DNA of 64,000 bases from Amycolatopsis lexingtonensis (GCF_014873755.1 NZ_JADBEG010000001.1:9088501-9152500), one strand, 5' to 3'. Positions 23,005 through 32,528 are shown, numbered from the stretch's first letter. The notes: a model not told the origin generated them from the sequence alone. Made by a program: numbers and translations.

Positions 23005-24861
23005 TCAGGCGCCGGCGGCGGGTTCAGGGTCGCGGGTTGCCGCGTACAGGGCCTCGATGTTCGTCGAGTAGCGGTCGTTGATGACCCGGCGCTTGAGCTT
23101 GAGCGTCGGGGTCAGCTCGCCGGACTCGGGGGTCCACGCCTTCGGGAGCACGTGGTAGCGCTTGATCTGCTCGATCCGGGCCAGCCGGCTGTTCGCCGAC
23201 TCGACCGCGCGCTCCAGTTCCGCGCGGACGGCCGGGTGCGAAGCCAGCTCCTCCGGGGTGGCCTCGACGCCGTTCGCCGCGGCCCAGCCGGGGGCGATCT
23301 CGTCGTCGAGGACGATCAGGGCCGTCACGTACGGGCGGTCGTCGCCGATCGCGACCGCCTGGCCGATCAGGGGGTGCTCCTTGAGGAGGCCCTCGATCCT
23401 CGTCGGCGCGATGTTCTTGCCACTCGAGGTGATGATCAGTTCCTTCTTGCGGTCGGTGATCGTCACGAAGCCGTCTTCGTCGATCGTGCCGATGTCGCCG
23501 GTCGCGTACCAGCCGTCGGCGTCGGTCGCGTCCTGGATCGTCCCGTCCTCCTGCAGGTAGCCGAGGAAGACGATCGGGCCGCGGACCAGCAGCTCGCCGT
23601 CTTCGGCGACCTTCACCTCGACGCCTTCGAGCGGCTTGCCGACCGACCCCGCCCGGAAGGCCGTCGCCGAGTTCGACGTCGCCGCGCCGGTGGTTTCCGA
23701 CAGGCCCCAGACCTCGCAGATCTCGACGCCGAGGCCGGCCAGGAAGTAGATGATCTCCACCGGGAGGGCGGCCGCGCCGCTGGAGGCGACCAGCAGCTTG
23801 TCGAGGCCGAGCAGGCCGCGCACCGGCGCCAGCGCGGCTTCGTCGGTCTGCCGGATCTTCTCGGCGAGCTCGGGCGGCACCTCCTGGCCGGCACTGCGCA
23901 GCTTGTAGCCCTGCTGCAGCAGCTCGTTCGCCTGCAGCAACGCCGTGCGCCGGTCTTCGGGGACGCTGCCGAGCATGTTCTTGAGCCCGGCGACCATCTT
24001 TTCCCACACGCGCGGGACGCCGAAGAAGCTCTGCGGGTGCACCTGGCCGAGCGCGCCGGCGACCGCGGTCGGGTCGGCGAGGGTGTGCACGTGGCCGGCC
24101 CACACGATCGGCAGGTAGACCGACAGCTCGCGCTCGGCGATGTGCGCGAGCGGCAGGTACGCGATGTTGGTCGCGTGCATCGGCGGGTGGTGCAGCTCGG
24201 TGACCGCGTACGCCTGGTGGATCGCGTTGCGGTGCGACAGCACGACGCCCTTCGGGTCGCCGGTGGTGCCCGAGGTGTAGATCATCGACAGCGGGTCGTC
24301 CGGCTTGATGCCCTGCCACGACCGCTCGAACGCCTCCGGGTCGGCGGCAAGCGCTTCCCGGCCCCACGTCCGGACGTCGGCGAGCGAGACGAACCGGCCG
24401 TCGTTTTCGGGGATCGCGGCTTCGTCCATCACGACGACGCGGCGCAGCGCCGGCAGGTCGTCGAGCACCGGGCGCCAGCGCGCCAGCTCGTCCTCACCGC
24501 CGAGCACGACGACCGGCGCCGCGCTGTGCCGCGCGACGAACCGGATCTGCTCCGGGCTGAGCGTGGCGTAGGCGGTGCACGGGATCGCGGACAGGTGCGT
24601 CGCGGCGAGGTCGGCGATGATGTGGTCGGGACAGCCGGGCGCCATGATCAGCATGCGGTCGCCCGCGTCGAGGCCGAGGCCCGCCAGCCCGCGGGAGACC
24701 TCCGCGATCGCCGTGCGGAACTCCAGCCAGCTCAGCGTCGGCCGGCCTTCGATGTCGAGCGAGGTGATCGCCGGCAGGTCCGGGTATTCGGCCGCGTTGC
24801 GGTGCAACAACCGCGGGATCGTCTGGCCTTCGGTCTGCTCGGCGACGGACGGGGTGGTCAA
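23005..24861 (-). CDS. Long-chain fatty acid-CoA ligase (FadD15-like)
   Basis: It activates fatty acids to acyl-CoA through an acyl-adenylate. 618 residues of the AMP-binding superfamily: signature MIYTSGTTGDPKGVVLSH, motif YLPLAHIAERE, GLSETTGA, and the hinge/adenylate-binding YATGDIGTIDEDGF and ITDRKKELI with the C-terminal lysine in LTPTLKLKRR. This matches the bacterial FadD15/FAA1 type with the longer central domain. The start is TTG with GAGGAGG, inside a longer open frame that is not domain-like. Membrane-peripheral action is expected. Confidence 0.93.
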   Translation of the reverse strand: MTTPSVAEQTEGQTIPRLLHRNAAEYPDLPAITSLDIEGRPTLSWLEFRTAIAEVSRGLAGLGLDAGDRMLIMAPGCPDHIIADLAATHLSAIPCTAYATLSPEQIRFVARHSAAPVVVLGGEDELARWRPVLDDLPALRRVVVMDEAAIPENDGRFVSLADVRTWGREALAADPEAFERSWQGIKPDDPLSMIYTSGTTGDPKGVVLSHRNAIHQAYAVTELHHPPMHATNIAYLPLAHIAERELSVYLPIVWAGHVHTLADPTAVAGALGQVHPQSFFGVPRVWEKMVAGLKNMLGSVPEDRRTALLQANELLQQGYKLRSAGQEVPPELAEKIRQTDEAALAPVRGLLGLDKLLVASSGAAALPVEIIYFLAGLGVEICEVWGLSETTGAATSNSATAFRAGSVGKPLEGVEVKVAEDGELLVRGPIVFLGYLQEDGTIQDATDADGWYATGDIGTIDEDGFVTITDRKKELIITSSGKNIAPTRIEGLLKEHPLIGQAVAIGDDRPYVTALIVLDDEIAPGWAAANGVEATPEELASHPAVRAELERAVESANSRLARIEQIKRYHVLPKAWTPESGELTPTLKLKRRVINDRYSTNIEALYAATRDPEPAAGA

Positions 24862-25057
24862 CGCTGGCCTCCTCGGAGCTCCGGATGGCCACACTGTAGG
24901 GGCTCCCGGCCGAGGTGGATAGAGAATCGCGGCCACGACAACCGTCCCCATCGAAACGGACATCCCGGTCAGGCGCCCACAACCGTCCACTGTGTACACG
25001 GGCGGGCGCGCGCGATCCGCGCTTCAATGGGAGGACCACGGACTCCAGGGGGAAGCG

Positions 25058-25714
25058 ATGACGCGGTCCGCTCGTGAACTGCTCGACAGGATCCAGGCCG
25101 AACTCGCGCCGCGCGACGCCGACAACCGGCTCGTCCCGCTGATCGCCTCGGGCCGCGCGCCGCGCGCGGTGTTCGCCGCGCTCGCCGCCGAAGAAAAGTT
25201 GATCACGCTCAGCGACTGGCGGAGCTTCCACGCGCTCGCCGCCCGCGCCGACGAGCCGAATGCGCGCGCCTTCTTCGGCGGCCTCGCGCCGGGGGAGCAG
25301 CAGGCGAACGGGATGCTGGACGCGTTGCTCACGGCGACTGGTCCGGACCACGGGAAGGAATTCCCGCGCGCGGGCTGCCAGGCGTACCCGGCGTACGTCG
25401 CGTGGCTCGCGCTGAACGGCGAATCGGCGGCCGCCGTGGCGGGGATCTTCGCGAACTTCGCCGCCTTCGGCCGGTACTGCCGGGACGTCGCCACCGCGAT
25501 GCGCGCGCACTACGGCTTCACCGACACCGAGTGCGCGTTCTTCGACTTTTTCGCCGCGGACGTTCCGGAAATCGAAGAACAAGCGCTCGCGGCGATCCAG
25601 GCCGGCCTCGACGCGCACCGGCTCGACAAGGCCGAGGCCCGGCGCTACGCGCGGCTGTTCCAGAGTTACGAACTGCTCTTCTGGAACACCCTCGCCGACG
25701 AGTTCCCGGGCTGA
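25058..25714 (+). CDS. TenA/heme-oxygenase-like helical protein
   Basis: 218 mostly helical residues. The pattern AYPAYVAWLALNGESAAAV with the FANFAAFGRYCRDVATAM segment and FDFFAADVPEIEEQALAAI resembles the TenA/PqqC heme-oxygenase-like fold. It lacks the thiaminase cysteine pattern as far as I can see, so a thiamin role is not claimed. The ATG start has GGGGGAAG upstream. It is a single gene with its own promoter next to the acyl-CoA ligase. Confidence 0.6.
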   Translation: MTRSARELLDRIQAELAPRDADNRLVPLIASGRAPRAVFAALAAEEKLITLSDWRSFHALAARADEPNARAFFGGLAPGEQQANGMLDALLTATGPDHGKEFPRAGCQAYPAYVAWLALNGESAAAVAGIFANFAAFGRYCRDVATAMRAHYGFTDTECAFFDFFAADVPEIEEQALAAIQAGLDAHRLDKAEARRYARLFQSYELLFWNTLADEFPG

Positions 25715-26250
25715 CCGCTCGCGGAACCGGTACCGGCGCCACGGGGTGTGTTCGCGCGAGCGCGAATGCGGAATGGCGGAAATTCCGGCGCGCCACCCGG
25801 GGAATCCGTGGCAGTCTTCGCGAACGCCGCGCATTTCCGCTTTGCGGAAGCCGTCTCGGCCGGACGACGTGGTGGCGGGCGGCCCGCACCGCGGCTCCGT
25901 GACCTTTCTCACCGAACCATCCGTCGGTTTCGTACGTAGCGGCCCCGCCGGCGGTCGGCGCGCGAACCGCAACCGGTACCAGCGTGCATCCCTGCCGTGG
26001 AACGGAAGTCGACCTGGGACGAACGTCACGACTTTAGGTGGTGGACTTTCCAAGCGCAGGCAACAAGTGTGGAGGGGTCACCGTTCCAAGATCACGTTCT
26101 CGCCACGGACTTGACGCGCCCTGAGCGGCTGCATACCGTCGTCGCGGGCGAAGCAGACCACGGTGATGTTGATCCGGCTGGTCGGAATCCGGGTGTTGAC
26201 CGCCTCGGGCGACCCGAAACCATGTACTGCCGGAAGGAAAACGGACCCAG
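25715..26250. other. Long intergenic region upstream of the conservon
   Basis: 536 bases without a supportable gene. The GC content drops slightly compared with the flanks, as in promoter regions. It must hold the promoter of the cvn operon, but I cannot point to a clear -10/-35 pair. An 85-codon open frame at 25997-26254 has no ribosome binding site and no protein character. Confidence 0.5.
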
Positions 26251-28800
26251 GTGAAGCAGATTTCTCTTCGACGCAACCGGGGATCCTCGATTCGGAAGCG
26301 CGTCCTCACGATCGCGCTCATCCCCAGTGTGGCCTTGCTGCTGGTCGGGGTGGCCCTCGCCGGCTACCTCATCTACGACGCGGTCACCGCACGCGACTAC
26401 ACCACGCGGATCCGGAATTCGGAAGCCCCGGCGATCCCGTTCTTCGCCGCGCTCCAGCAGGAGCGCCAGGCGACGCTGAGCCTCCTCGCCGGACAGGGCA
26501 ACCAGCGGGCCGTGCTCGCGGCCGTCCGCCCGAAGGTCGACGCGACCGCCGCGAAGGAGATCGAGAACCTCCGGGACAACTTCGCGGACTACAACGACAC
26601 GCCGCCGAGCGTCCAGAAGAACATCGCCACGTTCTTCGGCGTCTTCCAGCAGCTGCCGCAGACGCGCCAGGCGGTCGACAGCGGCCAGATCCAGATCAGC
26701 CAGGCCTTCGCCTTCTACAACAAGATGCTCGACCAGTTCACCGACGGCGTGGCCGGGCTGGCGCAGAACGCCCGTGGCGCGCAGAACGCGTTCGACCGGC
26801 TGACCGCCATCCCGCTGTTCACCGCGGCCGACGCGATGCAGCGCAGTGACGCGCTCGCGGCCGCCGGGCTCGCCGCGGGCGGGCTGACGAACGACGACTT
26901 CCGCGCCTACGTCGGCCAGGTCGGTGCCTACCACGCCCAGCTCGACGCCTCGGCGCCGAAGATGATCCCCGAGGTCAAGGCCAAGTACGACCAGCTGCTG
27001 GCCAGCCAGCCGTGGCAGACGGTGACCCAGGTCGAAACCGCTTTCCTGCGCGGTGACCTGACGAAGCTGCCGGTGGCGCAGGACCAGTGGCGCACCGCCG
27101 CCCGCCAGGTCGGCGACGCGCTGATGGGCATCTTCGTCGCGCAGAGCTCGAACGCGAGCCAGGCCGCCATCGAGGACGCCGATTCGACGTTCACCGAGTC
27201 GCTGATCGCCGGCGTGATCGCCGTCCTGTTCGCGGTCTTCGTGGTGTTCGTCGCCGTCCGGCTGTCCAACCGGCTCATCGGCCGGCTGCACCGGCTGCGC
27301 GAGGACACCCTCGACGCGGCCGAGGTCCGGTTGCCCGAGCTGGTCGCCCGGGTCCAGGCCGGCGAGCCGGTCGACCTCGAAGAGGGCGGTCACTTCCTCG
27401 ACCACGGCACCGACGAGATCGGCCAGGTCGCCGACGCGTTCAACAAGGCGCAGCAGACCGCCATCGCGGCCGCCATCGACGAGGCGAAGATCAAGGAGGG
27501 CACCAAGACGGTGTTCCTCAACATCGCCCACCGCAGCCAGGTCATCGTGCACCGCCAGCTCAAGGTGCTCGACCAGGCCGAGCGCAAGCAGGAGGACCCG
27601 GAGCAGCTGGACACCCTGTTCCAGCTCGACCACCTCTCCACCCGCGCCCGCCGCAACGCCGAAAACCTGATCATCCTCGGCGGCGGGCAGCCGGGCCGGC
27701 AGTGGCGCAACCCGGTCGGGCTGGCCGAGCTGGTCCGCGGCGCGTCCGCCGAGACCGAGGACTTCGCCAGGGTCAAGACGGCGGCGCTGCCGCAGATCGC
27801 CATCCGCGGCCCCGTCGTCGGCGACCTCGTGCACCTGCTCGCCGAGCTGATCGACAACGCGACGTCGTTCTCGCCGCCGCAGTCGCGAGTCGAGATCCGC
27901 GGCAACGTGGTCGGCAAGGGTGTCGTGATCGAGGTCGAAGACCAGGGCCTCGGGCTCGAGCCGGACCAGACCGAAGAGATCAACGGCATGCTGGCCGACC
28001 CGCCGGACTTCGGGATCATGGCGCTTTCGGACGAGCCGCGCCTGGGCCTGTTCGTGGTCGCGCGGCTGGCCGCCCGCCACGGCATCCAGGTGCACCTGCG
28101 CGAGTCCGCGTACGGCGGCACCCGGGCCATCGTCCTCGTGCGCACCGACCTGCTGGCCCCGCTCGCCGAGTCCGAGCCGGAGCAGCCGATCACCCCGCCG
28201 AAGCCGGAGCTCGTCCCGAACCCGGTCGAGCCGGAGCAGGGCAACGACGAGGTCGCGCCGCTCAAGCGGCCGCAGCGCCGCCCGGCCCGGCACCGCACCG
28301 AGCCGCCCGCCGCGGCCCCGGTGACGCCGCCGGCCCAGCCCGTCGTGGTGCCGCCGGCCGCCCCGGCCCAGCCGCCGTCCGTGCCGACGCCGGTCCCGGT
28401 CGGGTCCGTCTCGGAGCCGGTGAGCCAGCCGACCCAGGCGCAGCCGGTGGTCCCGGTCCGCCCGCCGTCCCCGCCGAACCGGACCTCGCGCCCGGCCCGC
28501 CCGGCCGCGCAGCAGCCGGCATGGCCGCCGCAGGAGCCGCGGGCCGCGGTGCCCGAAGGACGGCCGCAGCAGCCGCGCCGCCCGGAGGCGCCCGGCCGCC
28601 CGCCGCTGCCCCAACGGCGACGCCAGCAGAACCTCGTGCCGCAGTTGCGGGAAGATAAGCCCGCACAGGAACGCGAAGAGGTGCGGCTGGACTCCCCGGA
28701 GGCCGCCCGCAGCAGGCTCTCCGCTTTCCAGCAGGGCACCCGGCGGGCCCGTGACGAAGAGTTTCCCGAGAACGACGACAGGTACGGAGAGCGCGAGTAA
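26251..28800 (+). CDS. cvnA: Conservon sensor kinase CvnA (nitrate/nitrite-sensing-like domain)
   Basis: 849 residues. Transmembrane helix 1 (about 20-42), an extracytoplasmic helical domain of the nitrate/nitrite-sensing type (about 45-310), transmembrane helix 2 (about 317-338), HAMP (to about 410), a kinase core with the histidine-box-like FQLDHLSTRARRNAENL (His461), the N-box AELIDNATSFSPP, the GLGL loop, then about 200 residues of Pro-rich disordered tail. It is the first gene of a cvnABCD operon. In Streptomyces such operons resemble eukaryotic GPCR-like complexes that control development and antibiotic production. The stop overlaps the next ATG by one base. Confidence 0.93.
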   Translation: MKQISLRRNRGSSIRKRVLTIALIPSVALLLVGVALAGYLIYDAVTARDYTTRIRNSEAPAIPFFAALQQERQATLSLLAGQGNQRAVLAAVRPKVDATAAKEIENLRDNFADYNDTPPSVQKNIATFFGVFQQLPQTRQAVDSGQIQISQAFAFYNKMLDQFTDGVAGLAQNARGAQNAFDRLTAIPLFTAADAMQRSDALAAAGLAAGGLTNDDFRAYVGQVGAYHAQLDASAPKMIPEVKAKYDQLLASQPWQTVTQVETAFLRGDLTKLPVAQDQWRTAARQVGDALMGIFVAQSSNASQAAIEDADSTFTESLIAGVIAVLFAVFVVFVAVRLSNRLIGRLHRLREDTLDAAEVRLPELVARVQAGEPVDLEEGGHFLDHGTDEIGQVADAFNKAQQTAIAAAIDEAKIKEGTKTVFLNIAHRSQVIVHRQLKVLDQAERKQEDPEQLDTLFQLDHLSTRARRNAENLIILGGGQPGRQWRNPVGLAELVRGASAETEDFARVKTAALPQIAIRGPVVGDLVHLLAELIDNATSFSPPQSRVEIRGNVVGKGVVIEVEDQGLGLEPDQTEEINGMLADPPDFGIMALSDEPRLGLFVVARLAARHGIQVHLRESAYGGTRAIVLVRTDLLAPLAESEPEQPITPPKPELVPNPVEPEQGNDEVAPLKRPQRRPARHRTEPPAAAPVTPPAQPVVVPPAAPAQPPSVPTPVPVGSVSEPVSQPTQAQPVVPVRPPSPPNRTSRPARPAAQQPAWPPQEPRAAVPEGRPQQPRRPEAPGRPPLPQRRRQQNLVPQLREDKPAQEREEVRLDSPEAARSRLSAFQQGTRRARDEEFPENDDRYGERE

Positions 28801-29213
28801 TGGTCAACTCAGGCGCCCACGAGCTCGACTGGCTGCTGGACGACCTCGTCAAACGGGTCGCCGGGGCGGACCGGGCGGTGGTCCTGTCCTCGGACGGCCT
28901 GCTGATCGGCCGATCGGGAAACCTCTCCGAGGAGGACGCCGAACACCTGTCCGCCGTCGCTTCGGCCTTCCAGAGCCTCGCGCGCGGGACCGGGCGGCAC
29001 TTCGGCGGTGGCAACGTCCGCCAGACGATGGTCGAGATGGACCACGCGTTCCTGTTCGTGACGGCGGCCGGGCGGGGCGCCTGCCTGGCCCTGCTCGCCC
29101 GCGAGGACGCGGACATGGGCCTCGTCGCGTACGAGATGAACTTGATGGTGAAGCGGGTCGGGCAGGTACTCACCTCGGCCCCGCGGGCCGGCGTCCAGCC
29201 CACGTCGCCGTGA
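28800..29213 (+). CDS. cvnB: Roadblock/LC7 domain protein CvnB
   Basis: 137 residues of the roadblock/LC7 fold: LDWLLDDLVKRVAGADRAVVLSS split over helix 1 and strand, DGLLIGRSG, and the central HAFLFVTAAGRGACLALL. In conservons this protein partners the CvnD GTPase and is thought to regulate its nucleotide state. It is tightly coupled to cvnA (TAATG) and to cvnC (GTGA overlap). Confidence 0.93.
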   Translation: MVNSGAHELDWLLDDLVKRVAGADRAVVLSSDGLLIGRSGNLSEEDAEHLSAVASAFQSLARGTGRHFGGGNVRQTMVEMDHAFLFVTAAGRGACLALLAREDADMGLVAYEMNLMVKRVGQVLTSAPRAGVQPTSP

Positions 29214-29581
29214 GCGCGCGGCACGAGGCCTGGTTCGACGACGAGGCCGGACCCCTGGTCCGGTCCTACGCGGTCACGGGCGGCCGCACCCGGTCGGACA
29301 CGCTCGGGCTCGACCTCATCACGCTCGTCGTCGCCCTGCGCACCGCGCACGAAGCGGGCATGCTCGAACCGGAGTACGCGCGCATCATCGCCTTGTGCCA
29401 GCGGCCGGTCTCGGTGGCCGAGGTGGCCGCCCGGGTCGACCTCCCGCTGCCCGTGGTGAAGGTGATGCTGAGCGACCTCATCGAGCAGAACCTGGTGCTG
29501 TTCCGTACCGCGGCACCGGTCCAGGAAACCCCCAACCGACACGTATTGCAGGCGGTCCTTGATGGCATCCGGAAACTCTGA
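29210..29581 (+). CDS. cvnC: DUF742 protein CvnC
   Basis: 123 residues. GPLVRSYAVTGGRTRSD and the winged-helix-like SVAEVAARVDLPLPVVKVM plus DLIEQNLVLF define DUF742, the third member of conservons, probably a DNA- or protein-binding winged helix. The GTG start overlaps the cvnB stop; the end overlaps the cvnD start by about 20 bases, so the four genes form one translationally coupled operon. Confidence 0.93.
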   Translation: MSARHEAWFDDEAGPLVRSYAVTGGRTRSDTLGLDLITLVVALRTAHEAGMLEPEYARIIALCQRPVSVAEVAARVDLPLPVVKVMLSDLIEQNLVLFRTAAPVQETPNRHVLQAVLDGIRKL

Positions 29582-30164
29582 CCCCCGGCGGAACCTGACC
29601 GCGACCGCGGTCAAGGTACTCATCGCCGGCGGGTTCGGGGTCGGCAAGACCACGATGGTCGGTTCGGTGAGCGAAGTGCCGCCGCTGCGGACCGAAGAGG
29701 TCATCACGACCGCGTCCGAGGGGGTCGACGACCTGTCGGGCGTCGAGCAGAAGACCACGACCACGGTCGCGCTCGACTTCGGCCGCATCACGATCAACCC
29801 GGACCTCATCCTGTACCTGTTCGGCACGCCGGGCCAGGACCGCTTCTGGTTCATGTGGGACGAACTGGCCGAAGGGGCGCTCGGCGCCGTCGTGCTGGCC
29901 GACACCCGGCGCCTCGACAGCTGCTTCGCGGCGGTGGACTTCTTCGAGCGCCGCAACCTGCCGTTCGTCGTCGGCGTGAACTGCTTCGACGGCGCGTACC
30001 GCTACGGGACCGAGGAGGTCCGGCAGGCGCTCGACGTCGGCATGGACGTCCCGCTGCTGCTGTGCGACGCCCGTGAGCGCGAGTCGACGAAGCAGGTGCT
30101 GACCAGCCTGATGGAACACGTGATGGCGCGGTCCGATCTCGCAGCCGCCCAGGGTGGCTACTGA
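29562..30164 (+). CDS. cvnD: Conservon GTPase CvnD
   Basis: 200 residues of an MglA/Rab-like small GTPase. The P-loop is GGFGVGKTTMVGS, the switch II region is FGTPGQDRFWFMWDEL, and the base-recognition motif is VGVNCFD in place of NKxD, as usual for this family. The start is the ATG directly after a TTG. It binds GTP and works with CvnB; it is last in the operon. Confidence 0.93.
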   Translation: MASGNSDPRRNLTATAVKVLIAGGFGVGKTTMVGSVSEVPPLRTEEVITTASEGVDDLSGVEQKTTTTVALDFGRITINPDLILYLFGTPGQDRFWFMWDELAEGALGAVVLADTRRLDSCFAAVDFFERRNLPFVVGVNCFDGAYRYGTEEVRQALDVGMDVPLLLCDARERESTKQVLTSLMEHVMARSDLAAAQGGY

Positions 30165-30186
30165 ACCGGACCGCGCCTGTACGGGT

Positions 30187-30624
30187 TCAGCGGCGGCGCT
30201 TGACGAGCGTGTCCAGGGCGAACCGGCCCGGGCCGATCGCGGCGAACAGCAGGAAGATCCACGCGTAGACCGCGGCGGGCTCGCCCGTGTTCTGCAGCGG
30301 CAGCAGGCCCATCGGGGCGTGCACGGTGAAGTAGGCGTAGGCCATCACGCCGGAGAGCAGGATCGCGGCCGGCCTGCTGGCGAGCCCGACGAGCAGCAGC
30401 AGGGCGCCCACGAGCTCGAAGACGCTGCCCCACCAGCCGGGGAACGAGCCGAACGGGACGCCGCCGCCCTGGCCGTCGATGCCACCGAAGAAGCCGAATC
30501 CCTGCAAGCCGTGGAAGCCGAACAGGAACGAGATCACGATCCGGCTCGCGCCGGTGACGATGCCGGCGACCTGGGTCTTCTTGGCGGCGGTGGTCTGGGT
30601 TTCGCGGGCGATGGTGGTGGTCAT
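30187..30624 (-). CDS. DoxX family membrane protein
   Basis: 145 residues with four transmembrane helices. SRIVISFLFGFHGLQGFGFFGG, VFELVGALLLLVGL and AAIGPGRFALD are the DoxX/YphA pattern. Members take part in redox or thiol-stress complexes in the membrane, but the role here is open. The start is at an ATG with GGAAGGAA upstream; the longer frame adds no membrane segment. It is convergent with cvnD. Confidence 0.88.
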   Translation of the reverse strand: MTTTIARETQTTAAKKTQVAGIVTGASRIVISFLFGFHGLQGFGFFGGIDGQGGGVPFGSFPGWWGSVFELVGALLLLVGLASRPAAILLSGVMAYAYFTVHAPMGLLPLQNTGEPAAVYAWIFLLFAAIGPGRFALDTLVKRRR

Positions 30625-30738
30625 TGCGGGGTTCCTTCCCTGGGTTCTTCCTTGCCTTCTGCCTACGCGTCGAGTGGCTTCTCCCCGGATCGACAACCCC
30701 GGCGGATTTTTTTCCGCGGGTTTGGGCAGACTGGGCGG

Positions 30739-31206
30739 ATGGCGGGCAAACGCAGTGCCGGGCTCCTGCTCCACCGCGGGCGGGGCGAGGCCCTCGAAGT
30801 GCTTCTCGGGCACATGGGCGGGCCGTTCTGGGCGAAGAAGGACGCGGCGGCGTGGTCGCTGCCGAAGGGCGAGCTGGAGCCGGACGAGGAGCCGGAGGCC
30901 GCGGCGCGGCGCGAGTTCGCGGAGGAGCTGGGCTTGCCGGCGCCGTCCGGCGAGTACGTCCCGCTCGGCGAGGTGAAGCAGTCGGGCGGCAAGGTCGTCA
31001 CGGCGTGGGCGGTGGCCGGCGACCTCGACCCGGCGGCGGTGGTGCCGGGGACGTTCACCATGGAGTGGCCGCCGCGCTCGGGCCGGCAGCAGGAGTTCCC
31101 CGAGGTGGACCGGGTCGCGTGGTTTTCGCTGGCGGAGGCCCGGGAGAAGCTGGTGAAGGGCCAGCTGCCGTTCCTGGACCGGCTGCTGGCGTCAGTCGCC
31201 GAGTAG
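30739..31206 (+). CDS. Nudix hydrolase
   Basis: 155 residues. The Nudix box is complete: GELEPDEEPEAAARREF followed by AEELGL (Gx5Ex7REUxEExGU). The N-terminus KRSAGLLLHRGRG and WSLPKGE are typical of small diadenosine-polyphosphate or ADP-ribose hydrolases. The end overlaps the convergent HAD gene by 15 bases. Its closeness to a macro-domain gene hints at ADP-ribose metabolism, which is inference. Confidence 0.92.
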   Translation: MAGKRSAGLLLHRGRGEALEVLLGHMGGPFWAKKDAAAWSLPKGELEPDEEPEAAARREFAEELGLPAPSGEYVPLGEVKQSGGKVVTAWAVAGDLDPAAVVPGTFTMEWPPRSGRQQEFPEVDRVAWFSLAEAREKLVKGQLPFLDRLLASVAE

Positions 31207-31839
31207 CGCCTCGAGCGGTTTCGCGGCGAAGGACGGCAGCACGACGTCGGCCTGCCCGAAGTCGAGGCTCTCGGTGATGGCGTTCGGCACGGCGACGCAC
31301 GTCAGTCCGGCGGCCTTGGCCGCGGTGACCCCGTGCGGGGTGTCCTCGAAGGCGATGGTCTCACTCGCGGTTGTTTCGAGGGCGGCCAGCGCGGCGAGGT
31401 AGAGGTCGGGGTCGGGCTTGGCCTTGTGCCGGTCCCCGGTGAGGACGGCGTCGAAGTACCGCGCGATGCCGAGCCGTTCGAGGTGCGGGTTCACCCAGGC
31501 CCCGGACGAGCTGGAGGCGACGGCGAGCTTGAGGCCGTGCTCCTTGGCGGTCTCGAGGTAGGTCTCGACGCCTTCGCGGGGGCCGAGGCTCTCGAGGAGC
31601 TCGTAGACCCGGGCCTTGGACTTCGGGCGCAGCGCTTCGGGGTCGATGCCGGGCGCGTGCTCGGCGAGCAGGGCGAACATGGCGGGCGTGGTGTGCTGGG
31701 TGCCGATGACGGCGTACCAGGCTTCGAGCGGGAGCTCACTCCCGTGCGCGCGGAAGACCTCTTGCCAGGACTGGAGGACGGCGGACTCGGTGTCGGCGAG
31801 CGTGCCGTCGAAGTCGAAAACCAGGGCGCGGGTGGGCAC
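31192..31839 (-). CDS. HAD superfamily hydrolase (beta-phosphoglucomutase-like)
   Basis: 216 residues. HAD motif I is FDFDGTLADTE, with motif II in AVASSSSGAW, motif III in HKAKPDPDLYL and motif IV in IAFEDTPHGVTAAKAAG, plus the C1 helical cap of phosphoglucomutase or phosphoglycolate-phosphatase-like enzymes. The GTG start directly before the motif I strand is chosen over an upstream ATG. It lies 28 bases behind the macro-domain gene on the same strand and is likely in an operon with it. Confidence 0.92.
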   Translation of the reverse strand: MPTRALVFDFDGTLADTESAVLQSWQEVFRAHGSELPLEAWYAVIGTQHTTPAMFALLAEHAPGIDPEALRPKSKARVYELLESLGPREGVETYLETAKEHGLKLAVASSSSGAWVNPHLERLGIARYFDAVLTGDRHKAKPDPDLYLAALAALETTASETIAFEDTPHGVTAAKAAGLTCVAVPNAITESLDFGQADVVLPSFAAKPLEALLGD

Positions 31840-31867
31840 GGTTGCACCCTGCCCGGTGGGTGATCGG

Positions 31868-32386
31868 TCAGGCAAGTGGGGTGTGACGAGCCTCGAAGGC
31901 CCGCATCGCCTGTTCCCCGCGGAGGGCGAAGACGATCTCCTCGATGCCGCCGGGATCGGCCTGGCTGACGGTGCCGAGCGCGATCTCGGCGGCCGAGTCG
32001 AGGGGCCAGCGGTAGATGCCGGTGGAGATGGCGGGGAAGGCGACGGTCTTGGCGCCCAGGTCGTTCGCGACTTTCAGGGCGTTGCGGTGGCAGTCGGCGA
32101 GCAGCCCGGACCGGTCTTCGGTGGCCGACCAGACAGGGCCGACGGTGTGCACGACCCACTTGGCGGGCAGCCTACCGGCGGTGGTGGCGACCGCTTGGCC
32201 GGTCTTGAGGCCCTTCCCGTAGTGCCCGGCCCGCAGCTTCCGGCACTCGGCGAGGATCTCGGGGCCACCCTTGCGGTGGATGGCGCCGTCGACCCCGCCG
32301 CCGCCGAGGAGCGAGGAGTTGGCGGCGTTGACGACGACGTCGACCTCGAGGGTGGTGATGTCGGCGTCGAGGATCCGGATGCGCAT
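31868..32386 (-). CDS. Macro domain protein (O-acetyl-ADP-ribose deacetylase type)
   Basis: 172 residues forming a single macro domain of the MacroD/YmdB type: IRILDADITTLEVDVVVNAAN, GGGGVDGAIHRKGG, FPAISTGIYRWPLDSAA. It binds ADP-ribose and removes acetyl or ADP-ribosyl groups from O-acetyl-ADP-ribose or modified proteins. The ATG before MRIRILDAD is chosen; the longer frame reads through a repeat. It is co-directional with the HAD gene. Confidence 0.93.
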   Translation of the reverse strand: MRIRILDADITTLEVDVVVNAANSSLLGGGGVDGAIHRKGGPEILAECRKLRAGHYGKGLKTGQAVATTAGRLPAKWVVHTVGPVWSATEDRSGLLADCHRNALKVANDLGAKTVAFPAISTGIYRWPLDSAAEIALGTVSQADPGGIEEIVFALRGEQAMRAFEARHTPLA

Positions 32387-32528
32387 GGGGTGATCTTCCC
32401 GGACAGAATGAGTTCGTGCTGCCGGATTCGTCGTCGGGGAGCGCGCTCGGACCCGTGCCGGACGACGAGCCCGATCCGCAAAGTCGCGTGGCCAGGGCAC
32501 TCCGCCGCCGGTGACCCGCTCGCCCCAA

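Noticed and set aside
22993..25077. A 694-codon plus-strand open frame
   Set aside because: It is antisense to the acyl-CoA ligase, is rich in Arg/Gly/Ala/Val, has no domains and no ribosome binding site.
25997..26254. An 85-codon open frame before cvnA
   Set aside because: It overlaps the cvnA start, lacks a ribosome binding site and shows no protein-like pattern.
28262..29956. A 564-codon minus-strand frame across the conservon
   Set aside because: It is antisense to cvnA-cvnD, whose own frames have clear domains and translational coupling.
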